NCBI GenBank assembly: GCA_000181795.3
Contig: CM012954.1
Coordinates: 5,350,402 to 5,414,401 of the forward strand
DNA length: 64,000 nt
Reading direction: 5' to 3'
From: Trichinella spiralis
Taxonomy: Eukaryota > Nematoda > Enoplea > Trichinellida > Trichinellidae
Below, piece by piece: positions 35,989 through 48,093 of this stretch. The stretch's first letter is position 1. Every line of letters begins with the position of its first letter. The notes beneath the pieces were generated by a model. It was given only the letters and a program-made list of their open reading frames with translations. It was not told the DNA's origin and did not search any database. The position numbers were made by a program, and so were the translations under genes.

Positions 35989-38274
35989 ATGTCTGAAGAG
36001 GAAAGGCTCCCTGTTTTGAATGAAGTTACAATAGAAGTTTGTACTTCTTCGAGAAAACACTTGGTTAGTAATTTAATTCTGTTTTGTTCAGAATTTGTTT
36101 AAAGCTTTAATTTTTTATTTTGTTGCATAAAACTTGATCTTAATAAATGTCATCTTAATAAACTAATACATTTTTAAAAGCTCTTTGATTTATATTTATT
36201 TTGCGCTTCATATTAACTGAATTTTTAATATAAATTTTGCATTGTTATTCATAGCATTCAAATTGTTATTCAAAGTAAGTCAACAGGGTAGGAAATGTGA
36301 ATTTTTATAACTGTATTCACACAGTAATTCAAATAATAGATTTTGGGTTGAATATTGTATTTTTGTTATTATTGTTGTTGTTGTTGTTGTTGTTTCGTTT
36401 GCAGTAATGGAAAGAACTTTTAATTTCAGCTTGACCGACCTCAGCAGCATGGTGAGAATTGTGCACTCTGTTATTTGTAAATATATTTAAATATGTATTA
36501 AAATTATCAAAGATTGTGAAAAGCCTATAAAGATAATGAAAAGCAGTCAGTTGGAAAGTGCTGAAGCGACACTTGCTTGTACAGGATACAGTTGTTCGTT
36601 CGGAAGTTATCCTGCGACGTCGTCAGAATTGCAAGAACAGGAAAGCTGTAATTCTGTGTCTTCTTTCGAACGTTTGCAGCCTTCAACTGTACTCCTTCCT
36701 TCGTCATCTGTAAGAAAAATTACCATTTTTATGCTATGCAGTTGAAGATTTTGTTCGCTTCAATTTAGGATAGCGAAAATATGCCAAATTCAAATGTTAG
36801 TTCATCGAAGAAGTTATGCGTTAGAAATCACAATCGGGTCTTATTAGGAGCTTCTGCTGGTGCTGATGAATCCTGTAAGACGTATCACTTGTTTACATGA
36901 ATTTCATCATTTGTTGATGTTCATTACAAAACTGATAGTGGTAGTGTAAATACATTTTATGCTTATGCCGATTTTTTAATTTAATCCATTGCATTATAAT
37001 GCAATTTTCTTATGTCGTGATTGTAAATGTTATTTGTATATTTATTTTATTTTTTGTATAATTTTATGTTATGCTGATTTTTTAGCTCAGATATTGCCTT
37101 CAAAATCTTCTTCTGAACATTCGAGTTATGTTTCTGACATACAGTGTGAGCATTTACCAGACCAAGTGCTGTATTTCCCTGCCTCTGTTGCAGATGGTGA
37201 ATTAATTATAGCATAGTTTCCTATATTTATAATTTTTTTGTATTTAAGAATTCGAAGCTTTTCCAAGTATATTTGAGCGCCACATGAAACGCTACGGAAG
37301 TGAAAATTCAGGTAATTTATGTTTTTAATAGAAGCAATTTGTTTAAATTGATTGAACAGTTTTTTTTAATAATTGATTAGCATTCCCCAAGCGTACGGCA
37401 GATCGTTCTGAAATTCAAGGTGAATTTTAAAAATTTATACGTTTTTGAACAAACTATGGAATGCTTCTTTTTAGCAGATACCCCATCGTCATCGAATGTT
37501 TCAAATAGGTCAAAAGCATCGATAAAAAGAGCCAGTAAAGTTAATTCGTAATATATTTAGACAGACTTATTAATAAGTTACATTATATAGAGAAAAAAGC
37601 AAGAATGGAAAAAGAGGAACAAGGTCTGTTTCATAAAATTTGTTTTTTTTCCATTTGAATAAATTAACATTTTTGAAATTTGCAGAGAATAGTAGTAGCA
37701 GTTTGGTTGGGAATAATTTATCAAAAAGGTGGGTTGAAATTGATGAAGATATTAGCGTGATGTCTGCAGATGGTGATGATGGTAATTGAAATGTTTGTTT
37801 TATTGTTTCAAGGTAGTTCAGAAGTTCAAGAAAAAATTTTAGAACTGAAAAAAAATATTGAATTGCAAACTACAGAAAATTATTGGGAATATGTTGACGA
37901 AGATATTTTTTGCATGGTGAACTCAAATGGTAATTGAAGGACGAATTAGGGAATTATAAATCTTAAAGAATATAAAATAAAAGATTAGAGCATTTAATTA
38001 TAACAATTTTTTGATTTTTTAGAATGCTCTGAGCGAGCTCCTACTAAGGGAGCTAGTTGTTCTTCATATACAGAAGAAAGTAACTTTTTTGTTTGGGTTT
38101 CTGTAATGGTTGCATTATTTAGTTGTTGTAGGTCAAGCAGGAGCGAATACTTTGATGAGTCACGGTAATAAATGTAATTGAGATGCATAACTTATTTTTT
38201 TAATTTATTTTTCAGAAAATGGGCATGGCTGTAATGCATCAGATGATAATGTGGCAAGTAATTTGTTTAACTAG
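35989..38274 (+). CDS. Unrecognised Ser-rich protein with duplicated W-x-x-[IV]-D-E-D-I motif
   Basis: Fourteen short exons close in one frame to give 356 residues: 35989-36063, 36430-36451, 36513-36709, 36769-36874, 37086-37196, 37249-37311, 37381-37419, 37475-37539, 37593-37623, 37686-37781, 37813-37929, 38023-38079, 38132-38164 and 38216-38274. I do not recognise the family. The N-terminal two thirds are Ser/Glu-rich and look disordered. A short basic stretch (KRASKKKARMEKEE) leads to two related segments, W252-VEIDEDISVM and W293-EYVDEDIFCM, encoded by consecutive exons. Aromatic-x-x-aliphatic cores followed by acids resemble LC3-interacting (LIR) motifs, but this is inference. Most junctions are phase 1. 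Exon 2 (22 nt) and exon 9 (31 nt) are the least certain. AATAAA follows at 38370. Confidence 0.62.
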
Positions 38275-39664
38275 CATAATTTTTCTAATGTAACATTTTC
38301 AATTGCTCTAGTATGAAGGAAAAGGTTTTCAGTCAGCTGAAGATTGATAATGTAAGATAGGCATTGGAGAATAAAATACACTGCATGTATGCAGTATCTG
38401 TTGAATTTGTTAGAAATGCGATTTTTACAAGAATTCCAACGAAATCTGAATTTTATGAATTTGTATTTTGATGTTAATGTTGACATTTCTTATTTATTGT
38501 TATTCAGTTTAATTCATTGCATTGCATTGGTGTCCATTGCAAATTCTAAATGAATTTGAATTGTTACTTCTTGTGAATACTGTCTGCTTAAAAAAAAGTA
38601 AAATTAGCTGAATTATTTAAAAGTGTTTAATCAATTTCAATTTTTGTTGTCATTGTTTCAAAATTAAGATTAATCAATAAAAAAATAATTTCGGGTAATT
38701 CAAAGAAAAATATTACAACGCTTTACTAAATTTTCACATTAATTAATAATGTATAATGATACACTGTTTACCCTGTCATACTATATTTATACCATGCTAC
38801 CTTCATATCATGATGCATTTTATGATGCTGTATTTTGTGCTCCTAACGGTAAATTCTGTATGACGGTTTGTGAAATTTATTGTATGACTTTAAATATTCT
38901 TAAAATATATATATTATTCTAAATATGTATGTGTATATGTGACATTTTAGTGTTTTATGCAATAGCTAATTGGTCACCTTCATTGATTACTGTAATTTCA
39001 GTCTTGGTAAACTGTTTAATATAATTTTTGGAATCCATTGATTGCTGTTCAGTATTTGGATGTTTTCAATTAAGCACGATAAAATTTATTCATTTACAGA
39101 ATGGAATTGTATTAAAAAAATATTTTCACTTTTCCCTTGAACATACAAAACAAAACCCGAGAATGTTAAAATACTTTGTTTTAAAGAGGAAAATATTGAT
39201 CATTTATAATTTTCTAGAATTATTTTTATTCATTAGGCATTTATTTATTTAAAACCTGATTCATAAATTAAGTTCTATTGTTTATAAATACTGCCTGCGT
39301 TTTTTTCAATTTCATACTGTAATACAGCGTCAACTAACAACTTTATCCCGGAGGAACGGCGAATGTAGTTTTTTTGTCTCGCGCAGCACGTGTGTAATTT
39401 TTTAAAATGTTTTTTTTTCTTTTTCAATGACTGAGAGTTCTCAAGGCATACATAATATGTTCAATAAGTTGGTTAACCTGAAGTGAATAATGGCTACTGC
39501 AATAAGATGCATAACGAATATCCGATACATTGAATTACTTTTTATGTTTACCGTTTAATTAATTAATGCATATTTTGACATGTTGAAAACCACTTTTATA
39601 TTAATACATTTAAATTCACTTTTATTTTAGATCTCCACCTATTTTCCTTCTTTCATCAAGAACA
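38275..39664 (+). other. Intergenic region before UBE2Q
   Basis: AT-rich DNA with no convincing gene. TTTTAG at 39625-39630 is an acceptor-like site 34 nt before the UBE2Q start codon, so a leader exon or spliced leader may join here. Confidence 0.5.
38370..38375 (+). terminator. Poly(A) signal of the unrecognised Ser-rich gene
   Basis: AATAAA 95 nt after the proposed stop codon, which supports the position of the gene end. Confidence 0.45.
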
Positions 39665-40648
39665 ATGGCTGTTTCTGAAAGTGTACAAGATGATATGGCT
39701 TTTCTTTTGTATTTATTTCCAGCATCACATCCAACGTTCCAAATAGTAAAGGAATCGCCTACTGAACTAAAATGCACCTTTGTAATAGATGAAGGTGAGG
39801 TTTTAGACGTTAAGGTGACATTAAGTGACGGTTTCCCAGAAACGCCCCTTATTTGGTATAGTAGCAGTGAAGATCTGCGTGTGATTGAAATTCTCGATTG
39901 TCTTGTGGAAACTCACGATGGGTCTGGTATAGTTAAATACTTTCGAAGATTACTGAAAGCGTTGTACTCTGTTTTTGATGTCGAGGAGCCACCCCAGTTA
40001 GAACGTATGAGAGAAGGAAAGTGTCCACCGTGGTTTACCCGGAAGAAACCGGATGACGATATTATAGATTTGACGAACAGCGATGATGAAAAAACTGTAT
40101 CAACTGGTAAAACATCCGACAATGTACAAGATACCGTTGCACTTAAACGTTTGATGAAAGAATTCAAAGCTGTCAGCGAAAGTGATTCAGTGAAAAATGG
40201 AATATTTTCAGTTTCTCTCATTGGTGATTGTCTTTTTAAATGGGAAGTACAACTTAAGAAGTTTTATGAAGGCAGTCGTCTAGCCAAAGACCTTATCACT
40301 TTGAAGGAACAACAAGGATACGATTACGTTTTGTTGAATATTATATTTCCGAAAGCTTATCCATTCGATCCTCCTTTCGTTCACGTGGTCAAGCCGATCA
40401 TAAATAATGGTTTCGTGGTTTCTGGAGGTGCAATCTGTATGGAATTGTTGACACCAGGCGGTTGGAGTAGCTGTTATCTAGTGGAATCGTTGATTTTGCA
40501 AATTGCAGCTACTCTAGTTGAAGGCGAAGCAGATATTGTTTTTAATGGGAATTTATCTAATTATTCTCTTCGAAAAGCACGAGCTTCATTTAAGATGCTT
40601 GACATCCTGCATCGAAGCAATGGCTGGGGTCAACCTAACAAAAGCTAA
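39665..40648 (+). CDS. UBE2Q-type ubiquitin-conjugating enzyme (E2), intronless
   Basis: One uninterrupted 327-residue reading frame. The N-terminal part (about 5-110) is the RWD-like domain of the UBE2Q family. An acidic linker (DDDIIDLTNSDDE) follows, then the UBC fold with YPFDPPFVHVV and the catalytic Cys258 in GGAICMELLTPGGW. The ending SYSL-like NYSLRKARASFK with IHEKNGW-like LHRSNGWGQP matches UBE2Q1/2 and nematode UBC-25. It transfers ubiquitin to E3s or substrates in the cytoplasm or nucleus; UBE2Q enzymes tend to modify Ser/Thr as well as Lys. The coding region has no intron, while most other genes here have several, so a retroposed origin is possible. An acceptor at 39629-39630 suggests only the leader is spliced. 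Confidence 0.94.
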   Translation: MAVSESVQDDMAFLLYLFPASHPTFQIVKESPTELKCTFVIDEGEVLDVKVTLSDGFPETPLIWYSSSEDLRVIEILDCLVETHDGSGIVKYFRRLLKALYSVFDVEEPPQLERMREGKCPPWFTRKKPDDDIIDLTNSDDEKTVSTGKTSDNVQDTVALKRLMKEFKAVSESDSVKNGIFSVSLIGDCLFKWEVQLKKFYEGSRLAKDLITLKEQQGYDYVLLNIIFPKAYPFDPPFVHVVKPIINNGFVVSGGAICMELLTPGGWSSCYLVESLILQIAATLVEGEADIVFNGNLSNYSLRKARASFKMLDILHRSNGWGQPNKS

Positions 40649-40822
40649 ACGGAAGCATACACTCTCAGCATTTTTCATATTCCATTTATCGCATATGCAC
40701 TATTTTGCTTTTAGCTATAGATTCTTTTATTCACTTTGTAGACTGCAGTTTTTGCTTATTTATCATCTTTAGCAGTGTTCATTCTCCAAACATGAAATGT
40801 GCTCCGGTTATATTGCATATAT

Positions 40823-40898
40823 CTGTTTTTTAAGATTTCATTTATTCTTATATCATGCACCGCATTCCTGTTTTTTAAGATTTCATTTATTCTTATAT
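40823..40898 (+). repeat. 31-bp direct duplication in UBE2Q 3' UTR
   Basis: The same 31 bases, beginning CTGTTTTTTAAG, occur at 40823-40853 and 40868-40898 (period 45), just before the poly(A) signal. Confidence 0.85.
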
Positions 40899-40902
40899 AT
40901 GA

Positions 40903-40908
40903 AATAAA
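40903..40908 (+). terminator. Poly(A) signal of UBE2Q
   Basis: AATAAA 254 nt after the UBE2Q stop, directly after the duplicated T-rich segment. Confidence 0.5.
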
Positions 40909-43900
40909 AGTCCATATTTATTTGTCAGTTGATTAATAATAATCCCTGCATAATTTTCAAATGCAGAGAGTACGCTAAGCATACTGTTATGTTTGTAAAA
41001 ATAAATGTATTCAGTTTTGAAGTTATACATAATTTTTTCAAAACGTGAATTGTCATGGGAGACAATGGAAAAAAACTTCGGAAACGCTTTTGCTCAACTT
41101 ACAGAAGGATCTGTGATTTAGGATGTACAGTATGTGATTTTCATGTTCAAGTAATGCTTCTGTAACTTTTACTCGAAGTTTGATTTATTATTATACTCAA
41201 ATATGTTTAATGATATACTTTCCTTATGCATATCTACATACATACATGCATATGTACGTTATATATGTTAATTTTTATAATAACAACCCATCTCCGTATC
41301 AGTTTCTGAAAATATATATCTTTCATCATTTTTAGATGTCAAACGCTAAATTAGTGCAGCAGATTATTTTTTGAAATGCTGACAGAATTCATAATTTAAA
41401 CTTAAAATTATTTTCACATTAAAAATAATTTATATGAATATGAAGCATCATTTTAAGCATACTGTAAATGTTTTACGTGTAATAGTAACTAGTGCAAAAT
41501 TTGTTCTTATTCAATCATTGTAAATTTGATTGACTTTATAAATCTTTTATTATAAATGGTTATATACTGTGTGAATAACAGCATCGGTTTTATATTGGTA
41601 AGTTTACATTAATTACATTAAACATGAACATGGCACATACGAAATAATGTTTTACACTCTCATTTTATTTAATTTATTTGCACTTCATTAACAGAACTTT
41701 ACGAATACCACACCGTAATGCAGAATGTTGTGCAGGTTAATTTACTTTGTAAAATGTTTTCCACATATGTGTGAAAAGATAAATACTTGTTATTTATGTT
41801 TTTGCGCATGTTAAAATCTTTTGTCAGTTGTCAAATGGGTGTGAAGTTCAAATGTAATATATTTCATGAATAAAATTTTAATTTTTTTAAAATTATGTTG
41901 TTGAGTTATAATGTTATTTGAAAAATTGTTTTCAAAACGTTTTCCATTTAGGCAGAACGGAAGTGTAATCAACTTTTGGCGTCAAATTTTTGGAGATGCT
42001 GGTAGGTGAATTTATTTCGTTTTGTCTTAAAATTCATCATTTATCACTTACTCGAACTTAATCGAATCAGTAAAGAAAATTATATTTTTTATCAAGAATT
42101 TGATTAATTAACATATAAGTTTCCGATATGGTACACTGACATTTCATTGCATGTAGGTGGATATTCGGCAAATCTTTTTTTGCTTTAATAGTTTTGTATT
42201 TTGCAAGTAGTTTTTGAATATTCAGTTTAGTAGAAGAATGATTAATTTTTGACTTTGAAATAAATTTTTTGCATTTTCTTAATCTACAAATTTGCATGAG
42301 GTTCCGCAGTTTTGAAATCACTTGTACATTTGAAAAACTTTTATAATGAGAACTTACGTGGAAATGTTGTCAACTGCGTGCACAACTTTGTCGTCTTTAA
42401 TGGATATAATTCAGTTTACGTGTTTTCTTATATCATACATGTGCAGTTTTTAAGCTGTGAAATTGTTATGTTAATATTATTATAAGAATCCAAAATTTTG
42501 TTAAACAAATGTGTTTTATGTGTAGCTGTAAAGCGAAATATTACTGATGTTATATTTAAAATTTTATTTGAAATGTGAAATTTTGTTTTAATTAAGGAAT
42601 GTCGATTTTTGTATTTGAACATAGCTTTATGATTTTTCATCATCAGTATACAAAATTTTATGTGTTATTTTATCAGTTTATTTTTCCTTTATATATATAT
42701 ATATAAACGTTTGTTTCTACTGTAGAATTTTGATTGTGAAGTACTTATTGCAATTTTTATTGCTTTGCATATTGTGAAAGTCGCGTTTTTTTTATTTTAG
42801 TAATCACTAATATGCGTTCATACACATGTATTTATGTATATTTTTAGGAATATTTAAAATAATTACATTTAATGATAATAAATGTTAGTATATTGAATAA
42901 TGTTTGATGAATATATGTAATAATAAAGTTTTGAATTGAAAATGCATTTTCCAGTGAATTATATAATATTTTGTATTGAAAGGTATACTAATTTGTATTA
43001 TTTATTAATTTTAACTTTATTTATGATTAAATTATTATTTAAATGAGAAACAATTCCAAAAATAGCTATTATTTATTTGCTCTATTAGTGTTTGATTCGT
43101 ATGATGGGAGCATGTTATTTGTTGATATTTGTGAAAGTTGGAGAAGAAATTTACACTTCAACACAAGAAATGTCATTGTTAAACTCTCACGTGTCGACCT
43201 TGGAACTGACAAATGCATATAGATGTCAACTGTGTGCTGGCAAGCAGTAGTTGTTTGTAGAAGTTTTGGAAAGCAGCTGTGCTCACATTTTCGAAGGTGA
43301 TATTGCTAGTTAAAGAGTTCGAGTGCGTAAAACGTTGAACAAATATTCACAGATGCGGTGCAATTGTCTTTACGTTGGTTGTTCATTGAAAATTCCCAAG
43401 TGCGGCTTGGACGTCAGTTAATTATCACTTTGCTGATTTAGCTGATAACCCGTAATATCTCAGAGTGTATTTCCATAAGAATTATACAGCTCTCAAGCTT
43501 AGTGCGCTGCTGCTTATAGGATCAATGATGTTCTTTTCGATAAAATTTGAAATTGAGATTCTTTCATTCTGAGGTATGGAGAAGCGAGAACGGGAGGGGG
43601 GGGGGAATACATCCCATAGAAATAAATAGTAGTTTCTGATAATTCAACATTCACCAAAGCAATTGTTTGATAATGATTTTCATGATGATTCCTCAACGAC
43701 TGGTGTCCACGTGCCATCAAGATGACTTGTTAAATTGCAGAGTTGAACTGAAAGCATAAATTTACTATTTGAACATTTTTCAATCTATAAACATTGTCAT
43801 AGTAAAGAAATATTTTAGCGAACTTTGAACAATAGTTATTTTTAATTGTAGAATGTAAAATTAAAAAAAATTGAATTGGGAATGAATGACCTGTGACAGT

Positions 43901-46900
43901 TTTATGTATTATATATTTGTAATTTAATGTATGAAGTAGAAATTTACTTGCATTTTTTTTCTTTACTAATTCTCTTAAATTTGATTTTTGAATTATATAA
44001 CAGTTTGGCATTTGTCACTGCATTTTATCAAATTATGATTAATGCTGAATTGTAAGATGTATAAAAATTGAAAAATTTTTTATTCATATATGATGATATC
44101 CGTGAAAAATATTACTAAAAATAAATAGGGAAATGGTTAAAGTGTGTATTTCTATACCTTATATTGTATTGTTATAAAACTATGTTGCACAGATTTTCAC
44201 GTTTTGCATGTTGCTTATTGATTACACGATCATCTATGAATATAACAGGGTTGTTTGAATTTTATTTGGCAAACCAACACATATGTATTTATTTACACAA
44301 TTGATAATTCTTGTATAATTTAATATTGTGATAAGTAGTTAGTTGGTAAAGTTGATTTTCAAAATCAGGTTTAAAATAGGATGCGATTGATGTGTTAATT
44401 TTAGTAATTATGCAAATATTTTGTGTTTAATTTTCTTAGGAAATATCATTTTTTGTATACTTTAAATTTCAATTTTTGAACTTACTTTTCTATTACAAAA
44501 TGCTTTAAAACTGATCAATTATTTTTTTTAGTAAATCAAATGATGCAATGATGTTGTGCAATTGATGAATAATTTTTTATTGAGAATTAGTTAATAGGAA
44601 CAAATTGGAAATAAAGAAATTCATATTTTATATTTATTTATTTATATGACTTTTTCAATTATGATTATTAGTGGAGAATGAACTGCTTGTTCAAACATAA
44701 ATAAGAAGTAATAGGAATAAGAAATAATATCGTATGACAGTGATGCAAAGCTTTGGCTTATTGTTGTTGACACAAGAAGGGAAATGAAAATGGACAAGCT
44801 TTATCTATCTATGAGGGCAGAAAGTGATTTTCGTGCGCCGGTTTAAATGAGATTAATAAAAACGATTATTATTGTTCATTATTTGCAAATGAACGTCTCG
44901 GTTGGAGAAAAGTCGACAAAGCTTGCTGCTGCTTGTCTTTGTTTGAAGCGTTCTCTGTCCATCAACACTGATGGATGACATTTCGTGATTGGCACACGTT
45001 TAATTCAAAAACGACTAACTGCTTTTAGAATATTTGGAAAATATTTCATTTTTCCTCTTCTTTTCTGACAATATTACAATATAATTAATAAATAATAACT
45101 CTGCCCAAAACCACAACATTCATTGATCAATTCAACAATTAATTCGTATATTTTTCAAATGGAAAATTTGCATATAGTGAATTAATTGCAGAAATTTCCT
45201 TATTATTATTTATTATTATTATTATTGAAATGTGATTCGCACGACATTATTTCGATGAAATTTTTAAAATAAGCACACATTATACAAGAAAACGGTACAT
45301 TGTTTTGCTTATTGGTTTGCTTTTATTTATTTGAACGTTTTTTTTATTTTAATAATTCTGATGATCATGTTGTATTTCAACTTTGCATTCATATTTTGCT
45401 GATATTCAGTTTTATTGTGAACTTTTATTACGAATTTGTTGTTTGCGTGTGCATGTATGTAATTTGCATCTGATGTATCTTACAAATTATATTATGAAAG
45501 TAATTTTACTTTTTTTCAAATTGGTTTATTTATTTCAATATTTTACGCTTATAATAAATACATTTAATAGAAAAGAGAGAGTGTGCAGGAAAAAGTTTCC
45601 AGTGAACTGTGAAACAGTTGAGGGGAAATTTTTCATTTAAAAAGTAAAGTTATAATTCAATAATAAAATAACAATTTAGTGGTTGATTTATTTATTCATT
45701 TGTGTTTTTTTGAAAATATGTATATCAAGGAATATAATATCTAGTTTTGCTTTGCCTTGGGGGGAAGTGAGCATCAATTCAACATACGGTGGTTAAGCAG
45801 ATTTTTAACTGATTGCAACAGTAAGCCTAGGGAATTTTTTATTATTTTTCGAATACCACATGACGAAATATTTGTAGAAATGTCATTTTATTTCGTTTTA
45901 TAAATTTATCTTAATATTTCTGATGTTGAAGGGCGCAGAACAATGTGAACATTGTGAGAGGATGCTTATCATTTCTACAAATGAATGGTTTTTATAGTTT
46001 TGAAGAAATTCGAAATTGTATCTCCAGGAATGCGATCAGTCAAATTGATATTGTCCTTGGTTGATTTTAATTGAGTCACAAGCAGAAATATGTTTTTTAA
46101 TAACGTGACATACGGGTGGCCTGAATGCATTTTCGTTACCTTTGTCAGCTGTTTTCCCTTCGGATCAGAGCACGCACGCATTTGCATGGTAAAAAGCAAT
46201 ACCTTGTATGGCATAAGCATATGTATGTTTGTATGTCAGTTATTTATTGAAACTGAAATTACTGCAAGACCTTGAGTTTGATGTTCTGTAAATGAAATTT
46301 GACATTTTTCATTGCTTTTTTATTTTCCAAATCAAGCCCAATTACTTTCCCTTTTGTAACTTTATTTTATGATGATAATTGTTACACTTTGACAAGTTTA
46401 TCAAAATCAGAACCACTAGTTTGATTAAATTATCTTTTGCAAAGTCAGATCGTGAAAAATTTTTTGTTTGAATGATTTGAAATGTGTATTTTCAAATTAT
46501 CACTTCCCTACTGTAAAAATATGCGCAAAAAGAAATTATTACGCTTTTAACGATAATTGCATCTCATAGTTACCATAATAAAATGGCATAAGATGTGGAG
46601 CTGTTGAAGAAATAAAAAGGAATATCAGTAAAAATAGTTGGATTATTATTTATTATTAAGATTTTTGCATAAATCAATCGTACGATGAAGAGACTTTTGA
46701 AAACACTCGAGAGAAATAATGCAAAGCTGGTGAGAAGAGAAATTAACTATTTTATTATTTTAAATGCGGGATGTGGGAGAGCATTTATAGCAAGTTGAAA
46801 TATTGCCTAAACTTTGAAAATTGATTAAAGACATTTTTGAAAGAATGAATTGCTTGAAGAACTTTACCTTATGCTCATTCCGATTTATCAAAAAAAAAAT

Positions 46901-48006
46901 AAAGCAAAATATTCGTATAATATAAGCTGAACATTGTTCTTGAATCGGAATTTGTATTATGGCACTGATTTTTCATGAAAATAGTTCATTTTTGTTATTT
47001 GCAAATCATATTCAACAATGAATATATTCTTGCTTCCTTGTTGCATGTGTAGATGACTTAAAATTATTACTATAAAACAAATTATAAAAATAGTAAGAAA
47101 TATGAAATGGATTTAATGTTTATGATAAAATTGAATATTTTTTATCTTTATTTTGCGTGAAACAATAAAAAATTTATTAAGCAGTTGAATTTTTCAATTT
47201 CAACTCGCTGTTCAACTTTTATTTCTGTGCGGTCAATGATCAATCGATATGATATTTAAAAGTTTGCTTTATTGCTTTCATGAAATGTTATTTAAATAAC
47301 CGATCACATTGTGAAAATTAATTAAAACGAAAAATGTAAAGTTTGTATTTTTGGAAATCATTTCTAATTCATCTGACTTTTCAGTTCACTTTTATTTCCA
47401 TTTTTGCAGCATATTTTTCAAATTGAAACTTATTCTTTCTCCAGGATACATATCTTTCTCTGTTTTTTTTATTTCTATAGAATTTGAGGAAAATTCATCA
47501 AATGCGAAGTTGAGAAATATTTTTGGAAAAATTATCATAAGCTTTTTTTTGCGAATGTTGAGAAATGTATGTAAGCATATCTTGACTGTTGACTCAAATA
47601 AGTGATAAACAACTGGTAACATGGATTTATTTAGCTTAAATAAAAGTTTGCAATTAGTAGTAATAGCAGTTTTGATGTTCATTTTTTTTGTAATTTTTGT
47701 ATGTTGTTTATATTTATGAATTAAAAAAAATCTTTTTTTCTGTTTTCATAGCCAAACTCTGTTATTTATCAATAATTTAATATGTTCAGTTGGTGTTGTT
47801 ATTGTCAGAAACTTTTAAGGCTTATCAATTTTGCAGATTCAATGGATGATAAATTTGTTGACGTGGTGGTGTTTGAGTGTGAATTGCTGCATCCTGCTAC
47901 GACAAATGGACAGGGTCCAGTTTTCTGGTTTCCATTTGAACCAATCAAAAGTGGCGCACGATGATTGGTCAAATGGTGGAAAACGTGTCCCCCCTGCCGC
48001 TCGATG

Positions 48007-48028
48007 GACGACCACCTTGATGGTCGTC
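48007..48028. repeat. Perfect 8-bp inverted repeat before the storkhead start
   Basis: GACGACCA (48007-48014) and TGGTCGTC (48021-48028) flank a 6-nt loop, 65 nt upstream of the ATG. It could form a hairpin in the 5' UTR or be a dimeric binding site. Confidence 0.6.
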
Positions 48029-48093
48029 ATTGACACGATTCGGCGCCGTTAAGCTTGTTGTGGTGAAAAGCGAAAGCGATTACAGTTGACAAA

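Larger units (their letters stand above)
40649..48093. other. 7.4-kb gene desert upstream of the storkhead-box gene
   Basis: Very AT-rich DNA with short chance reading frames only. A less AT-rich patch lies at about 43080-43430, a G-rich run at about 43592-43604, and a GC-richer stretch from about 47850 to the storkhead start. It probably contains the UBE2Q 3' UTR at the left and storkhead regulatory DNA at the right. No RNA gene or mobile-element protein was recognised. Confidence 0.5.

Noticed and set aside
43080-43440. Less AT-rich patch in the gene desert considered as a hidden exon
   Set aside because: All frames are broken by stops within short distances and no protein motif is visible.
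45383-46275. Several 60-85-codon frames in the desert
   Set aside because: Composition follows AT-rich background (Phe, Ile, Tyr, Leu). No motif or splice context supports them.
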